Source: Candidatus Rokuibacteriota bacterium (GTDB lineage: Bacteria; Methylomirabilota; Methylomirabilia; Rokubacteriales; CSP1-6). Taken from it: DNA of 64,000 bases. Position 1 is the first letter of the stretch; each line of letters starts with the position of its first letter. Below the pieces are notes generated by a model. The model had not been told where the DNA came from. It ran no database searches and saw nothing but the letters and a program-made list of their open reading frames with translations. The stretch spans positions 41,416-105,415 of the forward strand of contig QHTE01000060.1 in assembly GCA_003220685.1 (NCBI GenBank), written 5' to 3'. Both the position numbers and the translations under genes were made by a program. Below, one piece after another: positions 16,892 to 24,713 of the stretch.

Positions 16892-18490
16892 ATGCCGTCG
16901 GCGGCGCGAGGGATCGCGGTCGCCTCGCTGCTGCTCGTCCATGCCGCCTGGGCCGCCGGCCCGGGGGAAGGACCGGCGGTCGCGCAGCCGCCGGCGGCCG
17001 TCGTCGACACCGCGGCGGTCGAGCCGTCAGGTCGCGCCATCGCCGTGCCGAGCGGCGGCGACCTGCAAGCGGCGCTCGATAGCGCCCGACCGGGGGACGT
17101 CGTCACCCTCGAGCCCGGCGCCGTCTATCGAGGGCCGTTCACCCTGCCGAAAAAGTCGGGATCGGGCTGGATCGTGGTGCGGACCGGCGGCGACGCGAGG
17201 GCGGCCACGGCCCTGCCCCGGATCGATCCCGGCCAGGCCCCGAAGCTGGCCAAGCTCGTGGCGGCGTCGGGATCGGTCGTGAAGACCGCGCCCGGCGCCC
17301 ATCACTATCGCCTCAGCGGCCTGGAGATCCGGCCGACCGAGGGCGCCTTCGTCCACAACCTGATCGAGATCGGATCCGCCGAGACGTCGACCGAAGACCT
17401 GCCACACCACGTGATCGTCGAGCGCTGCCTCCTTCGCGGCGACCCGCGCCGAGGGGCCCGCCGCGGCGTCGCGCTCAACGGCGCGCACGCTGCGGTGATC
17501 GATTCCTACATCGCGGACATCAAGGAAGTGGGCGCTGACTCCCAGGCCATCGCGGGCTGGAACGGGCCCGGCCCGTTCCAGATCGCCAACAACTACCTCG
17601 AGGGCGCCGGCGAGAACGTCATGTTCGGCGGCGTCGATCCGTCGATCCGCGATCTCGTGCCCTCGGACATCGAGATCCTCCGCAACCACGTGGCCAAGCC
17701 CCTGGCCTGGAAGGCGGACGCGCCCTCGTACGCGGGCACCCCGTGGACCGTCAAGAACCTCTTCGAGCTGAAGAACGCCCGCCGCGTGCGCGTCGAAGGC
17801 AATCTCTTCGAGCACAGCTGGGTCCAGGCGCAGATCGGCTTCGCGATCGTCCTGACCGTGCGCAATCAGGACGGGCGCGCGCCGTGGTCGGTCGTCGAGG
17901 ACGTGACCTTCGCCAACAACGTGATCCGGGGCGCGACCTCCGGCGTCAACATCCACGGCCGCGACAACAACCACCCGAGCCAGCCGACGCGGCGCATCGC
18001 GATCAGGAACAACCTGTTCGCCGACATCGGCGGCCCGCACTGGGGCGGCGAGGGACGGCTCTTCCAGATCGTCGACGGCACCAGCTCGGTCGTCATCGAG
18101 CACAACACGGCGCTCCACATCGGCACCATCATCACCGCCGAAGCGGCGCCGCACCGCGGCTTCGTCTTCACCGACAACATCGTCGCCCACAACACCTACG
18201 GCATCACGGGCACCGGCGTCGGCATCGGGACCCAGGCCCTGGACGCGCTCTTCCCCGGCGCGGTGGTACGGCGCAACGTCATCGTGGGCGGAAGCTCGGC
18301 CCAGTATCCGCGCGACAACTTCTTCGTGCGCTCGTGGGCGCAGGTCAAGTTCGAGGACCTGGCCCAGGGACGGGTTCGCCTGACGGATGCCAGCCCCTTT
18401 CGCCGCGCCGGCCTGGACGGGACCGACGTCGGTGTCGACGCCAGCGCCCTGACGCAGACCATCCGTCCGGGAGGAGATGGCCGCCGATAA
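16892..18490 (+). CDS. Secreted right-handed parallel beta-helix protein
   Basis: A 532-residue protein with a signal peptide (hydrophobic VASLLLVHAAWA, cleavage near residue 21). The N-terminal cap is GGDLQAALDSARPGDVVTL, the usual opening of a right-handed beta-helix, and the body has repeated N-N and hydrophobic beta-helix turns up to about residue 500. Such folds include polysaccharide lyases and mannuronan C5-epimerases, but I see no family-defining catalytic motif. It starts three bases after the dehydrogenase stop and is the last large gene of the cluster, so it probably acts on the exported polymer. A paralog with extra C-terminal domains is encoded at 24710-27388 on the other strand. 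Confidence 0.8.
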   Translation: MPSAARGIAVASLLLVHAAWAAGPGEGPAVAQPPAAVVDTAAVEPSGRAIAVPSGGDLQAALDSARPGDVVTLEPGAVYRGPFTLPKKSGSGWIVVRTGGDARAATALPRIDPGQAPKLAKLVAASGSVVKTAPGAHHYRLSGLEIRPTEGAFVHNLIEIGSAETSTEDLPHHVIVERCLLRGDPRRGARRGVALNGAHAAVIDSYIADIKEVGADSQAIAGWNGPGPFQIANNYLEGAGENVMFGGVDPSIRDLVPSDIEILRNHVAKPLAWKADAPSYAGTPWTVKNLFELKNARRVRVEGNLFEHSWVQAQIGFAIVLTVRNQDGRAPWSVVEDVTFANNVIRGATSGVNIHGRDNNHPSQPTRRIAIRNNLFADIGGPHWGGEGRLFQIVDGTSSVVIEHNTALHIGTIITAEAAPHRGFVFTDNIVAHNTYGITGTGVGIGTQALDALFPGAVVRRNVIVGGSSAQYPRDNFFVRSWAQVKFEDLAQGRVRLTDASPFRRAGLDGTDVGVDASALTQTIRPGGDGRR

Positions 18491-18704
18491 AGCGATGATC
18501 GCGAGGGACAAGGTTGCGGCATTCTTGCTCGCTCACCGAGGCCGCGCCTTCTGCGAACGGTGCCTGGGCCACGCCGTCGGGATCGACCCGTCGACGGGGC
18601 ACCGCGCCGCGACTCGGATCGCGCGTGCCGGCGGGTTCGTCAGGGAGTACGAAGTCTGCTCCGAGTGCGGCGAGAGCCGCCTGGTGACGCGAGCGCCCGC
18701 CTGA
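18477..18704 (+). CDS. Small zinc-ribbon protein
   Basis: A 75-residue protein with two CxxC knuckles (CERC and CSEC) about 38 residues apart, likely one zinc site, around a short helical segment containing IDPSTGHRAATRIA that looks like a winged-helix recognition segment. It overlaps the end of the beta-helix gene by 14 bases. The sequence GGGAGGAG directly precedes the ATG, which is closer than usual for a ribosome binding site; an in-frame ATG at 18495 is the alternative start. A nucleic-acid-binding role is plausible but unproven. Confidence 0.6.
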   Translation: MAADKAMIARDKVAAFLLAHRGRAFCERCLGHAVGIDPSTGHRAATRIARAGGFVREYEVCSECGESRLVTRAPA

Positions 18705-18748
18705 GTTCCTCCGGACTTTCCCGCGCCCCATCACAGGGGTTTCCCGCA

Positions 18749-18777
18749 TTGAGACTCGGCAGCTCGACAGATAACGT
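18749..18777 (+). promoter_or_regulatory. Possible sigma-70 promoter for the MASE1 gene
   Basis: TTGAGA at 18749-18754 and TAACGT at 18772-18777 are 17 bp apart, upstream of the MASE1 gene. The -10 match is weak (three of six), so this is only a candidate. No sigma-54 signature was found in this gap. Confidence 0.3.
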
Positions 18778-18879
18778 AGACGCTGGGGCGTCGAGGCTCC
18801 CGAGGAGCCGTAACGTTTGGTGGCGACAGTAGCCGGTCGGCGAGCTGAATCCCCCGTTGAGGTCGGCGAGGCGCGCCGC

Positions 18880-20718
18880 ATGGCGTGGCCCTCGCTGGCA
18901 TGGCTCTGGTGGAGGCTCGTCGCCCTCACCGGTGTCTACTTCGCCGCCGGAAAGATCGGCCTGTCGCTCGCGTTCGTCCACGCCAGCGCGACGGCGGTAT
19001 GGCCCCCGACCGGCATCGCGCTGGCGGCCCTCCTGCTGTACGGATTCCCGGTGTGGCCGGCGATCTTCCTCGGGGCGTTCCTGGTGAACGTGACGACGGC
19101 CGGATCGGTCGCCTCGTCGCTGGGCATCGCCACCGGCAACACCCTCGAGGCGGTCATCGGCGCCTGGCTCGTGAATCGCTGGGCCGGCGGGCGCGAGGTC
19201 TTCCTCCACGCCCGGGGCTTCTTCGCGTTCGCCGCGCTGGCGGGCGGCGCGGGTACGGCGGTGAGCGCGACCTTTGGTGTCACGAGCCTGGCACTCTCCG
19301 GATACGCGAGCTGGTCGCGCTTCGGCGAGATCTGGCTGACGTGGTGGCTCGGCGACATGGCCGGTGCGCTCGTGCTGGCGCCGGTCCTGTTCCTGTGGGC
19401 CACGGGTCGGGACAAGCCGCTCGCGCGACTGGCCGTGCCGGAGCTCGCGCTCGCGCTCGCGTCGGTCGTCCTCGTGGGCGGCGTCGTGTTCGACGGGCTC
19501 GGACCGGCGTGGGCGCGCGGCTATCCCCTCGAGTTCCTCTGCATCCCGCCGCTCGTCTTCGCGGCGTTCCGGTTCGGCCAGCGCGAGGCGGCGACGTGCG
19601 TGGCGCTGCTCGCACTCCTGGCGATCCTCGGAACGCTGGCGGGGCACGGGCCGTTCGCGCGAGACTCCCAGAACGAGTCGCTCCTGCTGCTCCAGGCCTT
19701 CCTGATGACGCTCACGATCGTGACGATCCCGCTGGCGGCCGTGGTGCGCGAGCACGAGCGCAGCGAAGCGGCCCTCGCGCGCACCGCGGCCATCGTGGCC
19801 TACTCCGACGACGCGATCATCGGCAAGACGCTGGACGGGATCATCACCTCGTGGAACGAGGGCGCCGAGCGCCTCTACGGCTACACGGCCGCCGAGGCGA
19901 TCGGGCGGCCGATCACGCTGATCATCCCGCGCGAGCTGAGCCACGAGCTGCCCGAGATCCTCGAGCGGCTCCGGCGGGGCGAGCGGGTCGAGCACTTCGA
20001 GACGTTGCGGGTCGCGAAGAACGACCGTCACATCGACGTCTCGGTCACGATCTCGCCGGTGCAGGACACGAGCGGCCGGATCATCGGCGCCTCGTCGATC
20101 GCCCGCGACATCACGCACCGAAAGCGTATCGAGGCGACGAAGCGCGAGCGGGACACCTTGCGGTCGGTCGCGAGCCTGGCGGCGGGAGCGGCGCACGAGA
20201 TCAACAACCCGCTCGCGGTCGTCCTGGGCCACGCCCAGCTCATGGCCGAGGAGGTCGTCGGCCCGGCGCGCCAGCGGATCGGGGAGATCCTCGAGGCGAT
20301 CGATCGCATCCGCGCCATCGTGGCCCGCATGCGGCACCTGACGCGCGTCGAGCTCCTCGAGGACACTCCCGGGCTTCCCCCGATCCTGGATCTCAGACGA
20401 TCCAGCGAGCCGGAAACGGAGGCGCCGGCGAACCCGCCCGGAGAGCTGCCGCCGGCCGGCGACTGGCTCGTCATCGTCGCGCGCGACGGGCCGGCGCGCT
20501 ACAAGAGCGTCCAGAACACGTTCGCCGGGGCGGCCACCGAGGTGGTCGTCGATCGCCGGATGGGCGAGCGCCGGCGCGCCGGCTCCGACGCCTCGGGCGG
20601 TCGACGTCGAGGGAACCGGCGTCAGCGCGATATCAGCGGTGATCTCCGGACGCGTGGCTGGGCGCTGGTGGCGCGGTTGGTGAGTCGCATCGCCCCCGGA
20701 GCGCTGTCAGATTCCTGA
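18880..20718 (+). CDS. MASE1-PAS-HisKA protein lacking the ATPase domain, with a C-terminal Arg-rich module
   Basis: A ~612-residue membrane sensor. The N-terminal ~270 residues form a MASE1 domain with about eight hydrophobic segments (AVWPPTGIALAALLL is typical). A PAS domain follows at about 300-415 (SDDAIIGKTLDGIITSWN, RDITHRKR), then a HisKA-type H-box AAGAAHEINNPLAVVLGHA with the phospho-acceptor at His439. No N, G1 or G2 box of a HATPase_c domain follows. Instead the protein ends in DWLVIVARDGPARYKSV, DRRMGERRR and RRRGNRRQRD. It therefore cannot autophosphorylate like a normal histidine kinase. The start is uncertain: TTG 18817, GTG 18820 and ATG 18880 are all in frame. Confidence 0.8.
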   Translation: MAWPSLAWLWWRLVALTGVYFAAGKIGLSLAFVHASATAVWPPTGIALAALLLYGFPVWPAIFLGAFLVNVTTAGSVASSLGIATGNTLEAVIGAWLVNRWAGGREVFLHARGFFAFAALAGGAGTAVSATFGVTSLALSGYASWSRFGEIWLTWWLGDMAGALVLAPVLFLWATGRDKPLARLAVPELALALASVVLVGGVVFDGLGPAWARGYPLEFLCIPPLVFAAFRFGQREAATCVALLALLAILGTLAGHGPFARDSQNESLLLLQAFLMTLTIVTIPLAAVVREHERSEAALARTAAIVAYSDDAIIGKTLDGIITSWNEGAERLYGYTAAEAIGRPITLIIPRELSHELPEILERLRRGERVEHFETLRVAKNDRHIDVSVTISPVQDTSGRIIGASSIARDITHRKRIEATKRERDTLRSVASLAAGAAHEINNPLAVVLGHAQLMAEEVVGPARQRIGEILEAIDRIRAIVARMRHLTRVELLEDTPGLPPILDLRRSSEPETEAPANPPGELPPAGDWLVIVARDGPARYKSVQNTFAGAATEVVVDRRMGERRRAGSDASGGRRRGNRRQRDISGDLRTRGWALVARLVSRIAPGALSDS

Positions 20719-20806
20719 AACGGACTGTCAGGCGGCCGACTCCGCTCGGCCTTCGTCGGCGCGGTGCGCGGCCGATGTGCGTGTCGGCGCCCTCGACTCG
20801 ATGCGA

Positions 20807-20823
20807 CGCAATTTCCAGATCTT
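20807..20823 (+). promoter_or_regulatory. 17-bp upstream box, copy 1
   Basis: CGCAATTTCCAGATCTT, one of three near-identical boxes in the window (consensus CGCRATTTCCAGATYTT). Measured from the core ATTTCCAGAT, it lies 33 bp upstream of a sigma-54-like promoter and in the same orientation as the downstream kinase gene. This is probably a binding site for a sigma-54 enhancer-binding protein. Confidence 0.55.
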
Positions 20824-20853
20824 CAGCCGTCCCGCGGTTCCGCGTCGCGCGCC

Positions 20854-20869
20854 TGGCATCATCGATGCT
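20854..20869 (+). promoter_or_regulatory. Sigma-54 (-24/-12) promoter of the hybrid kinase gene
   Basis: TGGCATCATCGATGCT has GG and GC elements at the exact -24/-12 spacing of sigma-54 promoters. It lies about 70 bp before the kinase ATG at 20937 and just downstream of upstream-box copy 1. Confidence 0.55.
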
Positions 20870-20936
20870 GGCCGTGTTCCTCGGAAGGCCGTCACGGTGA
20901 CCAGTGGTCAAGAGAGAGAGACGCCGAGGAGATTTC

Positions 20937-22505
20937 ATGGAGCCTGAGCCGTTTCGCGACGCCGGGATCCTGATCGTCGACGACGAGCGGTCAATGGTAC
21001 GCCTCCAGGAGGAGCTGCTCGCGCACGCCGGCTACACGAATCTTCGGAGCACGAGCGATTCGCGCGAGGTCTTGGGACTCTGCGCCGCATTCCAGCCCGA
21101 TCTGATCTTGCTGGATCTGCGGATGCCCAATCTCGACGGCATCGAGGTGCTCAGGCGGCTCAAACCGCAGCGGGCGGAGGCCTATCTGCCGGTGCTCGTC
21201 CTGACGGCCGACGTCTCGCGCGAGAGCAAGCGGGCGGCGCTCGAGGCCGGCGCCAGCGATTTCGTCATCAAGCCCTTCGAGCAGATCGAGCTGCTCCTAC
21301 GCGTGCGCAATCTCCTCGAGATGCGGTTTCTCCATCAGGACCTGCGGCGCCAGAACGAGGATCTGGAGCTCCGCATCCAGGAGCGCACGCGTCAGCTGCT
21401 CGAGGCGGAGAAGCTGGCGACGATGGGAAATCTGCTCGCCGGCGTCGCGCACGAGCTCAACAGCCCGCTGTCGGTCATCCTCGGGCAGGTCGGACTGTTC
21501 GCGCCCAGCGGCGTCGACCCGAACGCGCGCACCCGGATCAAGGACATCGGCGAGGCCGCCGACCGCTGCGTGCGGATCGTCCGGAGCTTCCTGACGATGG
21601 CCCGTCGCCACCCGCCGGAGCGGGGCCACGTGTCGCTCAATCACCTCTTGCGCGACGCGGTGGAGCTCCTGGCCTTCGAGCTGCGGATCGCCAACATCGA
21701 GGTGGGCTTCGATCTCGCGAAGGATCTGCCGCTCGTCTGGGCCGACGCGCACCAGCTCAAGCAGGTCGTGGTGAACCTCGTGACGAACGCCCGCCAGGCG
21801 GTCCAGGACGCCGCGCCGCCGCGCCGGTTGACCCTGCGGACGCGCCCTGACGCGCAAGGGCAGAAGGTGCGCATCGAGGTCGCCGACAGCGGCCCGGGGA
21901 TTCCGCGCGAGATCAGGGCCCGGATCTTCGAGCCGTTCTTCACGACCAAGCCCGAGGGGGAAGGCACGGGGCTCGGCCTGGCGCTGGCCCGCGGAATCGT
22001 CGAGAGTCACGGCGGCGAGATCGACGTGGAGGGCGCGCCGGGAGAGGGCGCGCGCTTCGTCATCGATCTGCCGGTGGGCGCACCGCCGGCGCCGGCCGAC
22101 GAGCCCGACGATCTCGACGCCGCGCCGCCGGTGCCCGGCAAGACCATCCTCGTGGTGGACGACGAGCCCGCCGTCGCCTCGCTCCTGGCCGAGGCGCTGT
22201 CACGCGACGGCTACAAGGTCGACCTGGCCGCGAACGGCGCCATCGCGCTGCGGATGCTCGGGACGCGCGACTACGACCTGATCGTCAGCGACAGCGGCAT
22301 GCCCGTGCTGAACGGCCCCGAGCTCTACTGCGAGGTGGAGCGGCGCGAGCCGCGCCTGACCCGGCGGTTCGTCTTCGTCACCGGGGACATCCTGAATGCG
22401 CGGACGCTGGCGTTCCTGGCGCGCACGGGCGCCCCTCAGCTGGAGAAGCCCTTCACCGTCGAGAGCGTCAAGCGCGTCGTGCGGCGCGCGTTGCTCGCGC
22501 AGTAG
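20937..22505 (+). CDS. Hybrid signalling protein REC-HisKA-HATPase-REC
   Basis: A 522-residue cytoplasmic protein. The N-terminal receiver has phospho-acceptor Asp60 in [14 protein letters not shown] coiled-coil linker (near 125-160) leads to a HisKA H-box [12 protein letters not shown] with His172, then a complete HATPase_c domain (N box [11 protein letters not shown] boxes [10 protein letters not shown] and GTGLGLALA). A second receiver at about 395-522 carries [10 protein letters not shown]. There are no transmembrane segments, so it is probably fed by another kinase or receiver. The ATG at 20937 has AGGAG nine bases upstream and is chosen over a GTG at 20904. Its promoter looks sigma-54 dependent. 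It follows the ATPase-less MASE1 protein, a possible partner. Confidence 0.88.
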   Translation: MEPEPFRDAGILIVDDERSMVRLQEELLAHAGYTNLRSTSDSREVLGLCAAFQPDLILLDLRMPNLDGIEVLRRLKPQRAEAYLPVLVLTADVSRESKRAALEAGASDFVIKPFEQIELLLRVRNLLEMRFLHQDLRRQNEDLELRIQERTRQLLEAEKLATMGNLLAGVAHELNSPLSVILGQVGLFAPSGVDPNARTRIKDIGEAADRCVRIVRSFLTMARRHPPERGHVSLNHLLRDAVELLAFELRIANIEVGFDLAKDLPLVWADAHQLKQVVVNLVTNARQAVQDAAPPRRLTLRTRPDAQGQKVRIEVADSGPGIPREIRARIFEPFFTTKPEGEGTGLGLALARGIVESHGGEIDVEGAPGEGARFVIDLPVGAPPAPADEPDDLDAAPPVPGKTILVVDDEPAVASLLAEALSRDGYKVDLAANGAIALRMLGTRDYDLIVSDSGMPVLNGPELYCEVERREPRLTRRFVFVTGDILNARTLAFLARTGAPQLEKPFTVESVKRVVRRALLAQ

Positions 22506-22517
22506 CGCTCCGGCCGG

Positions 22518-23195
22518 TCAGACCTTCCAGCCCCACCGGACCGCCGCGCGGTAGCGCCAGCCCGTGCTGGATCTCAGCACCGCCAGGCCCCGCGATCCTT
22601 TGACGGCGTCGAGCGCGACGAGCCGGCCGTGGGGCGCCAGGGCGCGGAGGTCGAGGCGGAACCTGAACCAGATGCTCCCGAACAGCCCGACCGCCGCCGC
22701 CGAGCGGGCCGAGTCGAACATCAGCACGTGCCAGCTGGGCGAGGGCGAGTGGAGCGGCGGCGTGATCTCCCAGTGCGGCGGCCAGAGCGCGCCCTCGCCG
22801 TCCATCAGGTGGCGACGCAGCATCTCCGACGGCGCGCTCGAGAGCGCGGGCTGGCCGAGCTCGAGCAGGAGGTAGCAGTAGAGGATCTTGGCGGCGGCGC
22901 GATACGCGCGACGCCAGTCCTCCGGCGAGGCGTCCGCGGCCGTTGAGGGAGAGGGCCGGTCGGCGCGTGCCGGGGACCCGCGGCGGCTCCGCGCCGCCAT
23001 GGCCCCGGCGGTGAGCGCGAACCGGGTCGCGAGAAAATCGTCGGTCAGCTCCCCCACCCGCGCCGCGCAGTCGGGGCAGACGGCGCGCTCGAGCGCGAGC
23101 CGGCCCCCCAGCGCGGCGGGGAGGACCGGCGCCGAGGTCAGAGCCGCCGCTCGGAATGCGATGCGGCAATAGATGCAGGAGCGCATGCGTGTCAT
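22518..23195 (-). CDS. HNH-like zinc protein with degenerate catalytic centre
   Basis: A 225-residue protein whose N terminus has the layout of an HNH endonuclease zinc domain: CIYC near residue 8, LPAALGGRL, then CPDC. In the canonical family an E-H-V/I-x-P segment precedes the ALGG motif and supplies the first catalytic His. Here that stretch reads TSAPVLPAALGG, without the His. The C-terminal ~150 residues (ILYCYLLLELGQPAL and on) are conserved-looking but of unknown function. The start ATG is 23195 (23186 is an alternative). A sigma-54-like promoter and upstream box precede it. It may be a DNA- or RNA-binding protein that has lost nuclease activity. Confidence 0.6.
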   Translation of the reverse strand: MTRMRSCIYCRIAFRAAALTSAPVLPAALGGRLALERAVCPDCAARVGELTDDFLATRFALTAGAMAARSRRGSPARADRPSPSTAADASPEDWRRAYRAAAKILYCYLLLELGQPALSSAPSEMLRRHLMDGEGALWPPHWEITPPLHSPSPSWHVLMFDSARSAAAVGLFGSIWFRFRLDLRALAPHGRLVALDAVKGSRGLAVLRSSTGWRYRAAVRWGWKV

Positions 23196-23223
23196 TCCGT
23201 TCGCCTCTCTGCGCGGGCGGGAG

Positions 23224-23239
23224 TGCACGCCGAGTGCCA
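23224..23239 (-). promoter_or_regulatory. Sigma-54 (-24/-12) promoter of the HNH-like gene
   Basis: Read on the minus strand the site is TGGCACTCGGCGTGCA, with the -24 element TGGCAC intact and the -12 GC at the exact expected spacing. The predicted start of transcription is about 18 nt before the ATG at 23195, leaving room for a GAGAGGCG ribosome binding site. Confidence 0.65.
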
Positions 23240-23279
23240 CCGACGCGGACGGCGCGCTCGTACGCCGTGGCAAAAAGCC

Positions 23280-23296
23280 AAGATCTGGAAATCGCG
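23280..23296 (-). promoter_or_regulatory. 17-bp upstream box, copy 2
   Basis: On the minus strand it reads CGCGATTTCCAGATCTT. The core is 43 bp upstream of the sigma-54-like promoter at 23224-23239. It differs from copy 1 at one position only. Confidence 0.6.
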
Positions 23297-23549
23297 CGGC
23301 GCTCACCGAAACCCGGCACGCCACGAGGGCGAGCGTCACGAAGCGCCGAAATACCGGGCGTGACAGCCCGTCGCGCGCCGGGTCCAGACTCGGCTCAAAC
23401 TGGCATCTTCGACCGCCGCGGGCGCCGAACGCGGACCGCCGGGGGCGCCGCACGCGCCGGTCGCGAGGGGCTTCAGGGCTTTCCCAGGGCTGTTTTCGGC
23501 GCTTGCCCGATTCGAGCGATCAGGCGTGGCGCGTACGCTCGGGGCGACC

Positions 23550-24713
23550 ATGGCCACTTCCGACGCGGCGGCGGGATTCCCGGTGCGCGGCGACCGTATC
23601 GCGTCTCTCGACGGATTGCGAGCGATCTCGATCGGGCTCGTCCTGTTCGGCCACTTGCTCGGCACCTCGAGCTTCTTTCTCTCTCTGGAAGCCAACAAGC
23701 ACCTGGCACTCGGCGAGCTCGGCGTCCGCGTCTTCTTCGTCATCTCGGGCTTCCTGATCACGAATCTCCTCCTGACCGAGCTGGCCGCCACGGGACGGAT
23801 CCACATCGGGCGGTTCTATTTGCGCCGCACGTTCCGGATCTTTCCGCCGTACTACGTCTTCATCCTGGCGCTCGCCCTCGCCGAGCTGCCGCGGTGGATC
23901 GAGCTGGCGCCCGGCGATCTCGTCCACACGCTCACCTACACGAGCAACTACCACGCGACGCGCTCGTGGAACGTGGGCCACACGTGGTCGCTGTCAGTGG
24001 AGGAGCAGTTCTATCTGCTGTGGCCCGCGCTGCTCGTCCTCCTGGGCGGCCGTCGCGCGGTGTGGGTCGCGGCGCTGTTCGTCCTCGCAGCGCCGCTGAT
24101 CCGCCTCGGGCTGTGGGAGCTGACGGTCTCGGCGCGCGAGGGCGTCGGCCACCGGTTCGAGACCGTCGCGGACTCGATCGCCGTCGGCTGCGTCCTCTCG
24201 GGCGCGCGCGCGTGGCTGCACCGTCAGCCGCTCTACCGGCGGGTACTCGGCTCGCAGTGGCTGCTCCTGGCGCCCGTGGTCGTCGTCCTGTCGGGCGCGC
24301 TCGCCCAGCATCCGCGGATCGACTTCTTCGTGGGCTTCACGCTCCGGAACGTCCTGGTGGCGCTCTGCATCGACCGCTGGGTCACCGACCCGTCGGACCG
24401 GGTCGGACGCGTCCTGAACTCACGGCCCTTCGTCTTCGTCGGCCTGATCAGCTACTCGATTTATCTGTGGCAGCAGCTCTTCCTCAACCGGTACACGGCG
24501 TCACTCTCGACGAGCTTCCCGGTGAACATCACGCTGGCCGTCGTCGCCGCGCTCGCCTCGTACTATCTGGTCGAGCGCCCCTCGCTGCGCCTGCGTCAGC
24601 GAGTCGAGCGCGTGCTCTTTCCCGGGCGCGCCCAGGGCGCCGCGGCGGGCCGGACGGCGCCCGAGCGCCGGACGCTCCACGCCGAGGCGGAGCGTCCGGC
24701 GCCGGCGTCCTAG
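23550..24713 (+). CDS. Acyltransferase family 3 (OafA/YrhL-like) membrane protein
   Basis: A 387-residue polytopic inner-membrane acyltransferase. Family motifs are SLDGLRAISIGLVLFGHL near the N terminus, GVRVFFVISGFLITNLL, FYLRRTFRIFPPYY and HTWSLSVEEQFYLLWP; the GLRA-associated and RR motifs are present. About ten hydrophobic helices follow. Members O-acetylate or acylate surface polysaccharides, lipid A or peptidoglycan. The ATG at 23550 is preferred; a GTG at 23526 is in frame. Its stop overlaps the stop of the convergent beta-helix gene by four bases. The substrate may be the polymer of the left-hand locus, but this is inference. Confidence 0.88.
   Translation: MATSDAAAGFPVRGDRIASLDGLRAISIGLVLFGHLLGTSSFFLSLEANKHLALGELGVRVFFVISGFLITNLLLTELAATGRIHIGRFYLRRTFRIFPPYYVFILALALAELPRWIELAPGDLVHTLTYTSNYHATRSWNVGHTWSLSVEEQFYLLWPALLVLLGGRRAVWVAALFVLAAPLIRLGLWELTVSAREGVGHRFETVADSIAVGCVLSGARAWLHRQPLYRRVLGSQWLLLAPVVVVLSGALAQHPRIDFFVGFTLRNVLVALCIDRWVTDPSDRVGRVLNSRPFVFVGLISYSIYLWQQLFLNRYTASLSTSFPVNITLAVVAALASYYLVERPSLRLRQRVERVLFPGRAQGAAAGRTAPERRTLHAEAERPAPAS

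Larger units (their letters stand above)
23196..23549. other. 354-bp divergent intergenic region
   Basis: The region lies between the HNH-like gene (minus) and the acyltransferase gene (plus). Its left part holds the sigma-54-like promoter and upstream box that face the HNH-like gene. The right part (about 23300-23525) shows no clear promoter, hairpin or conserved small gene that I can support. Confidence 0.5.

Noticed and set aside
16892..18490. Assigning the beta-helix protein as a mannuronan C5-epimerase
   Set aside because: The fold and context would allow it, but I could not see the catalytic DPHE motif of AlgG, so only the fold is claimed.
1..18490. Calling the locus a complete exosortase (XrtA/PEP-CTERM) system
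   Set aside because: Some genes resemble those associated with such systems, but no exosortase or PEP-CTERM sorting signal is visible in the window.
23269..23284. TGGCAAAAAGCC as a plus-strand sigma-54 site for the acyltransferase
   Set aside because: The -12 GC is not at the required spacing; the element fits the minus-strand box region instead.
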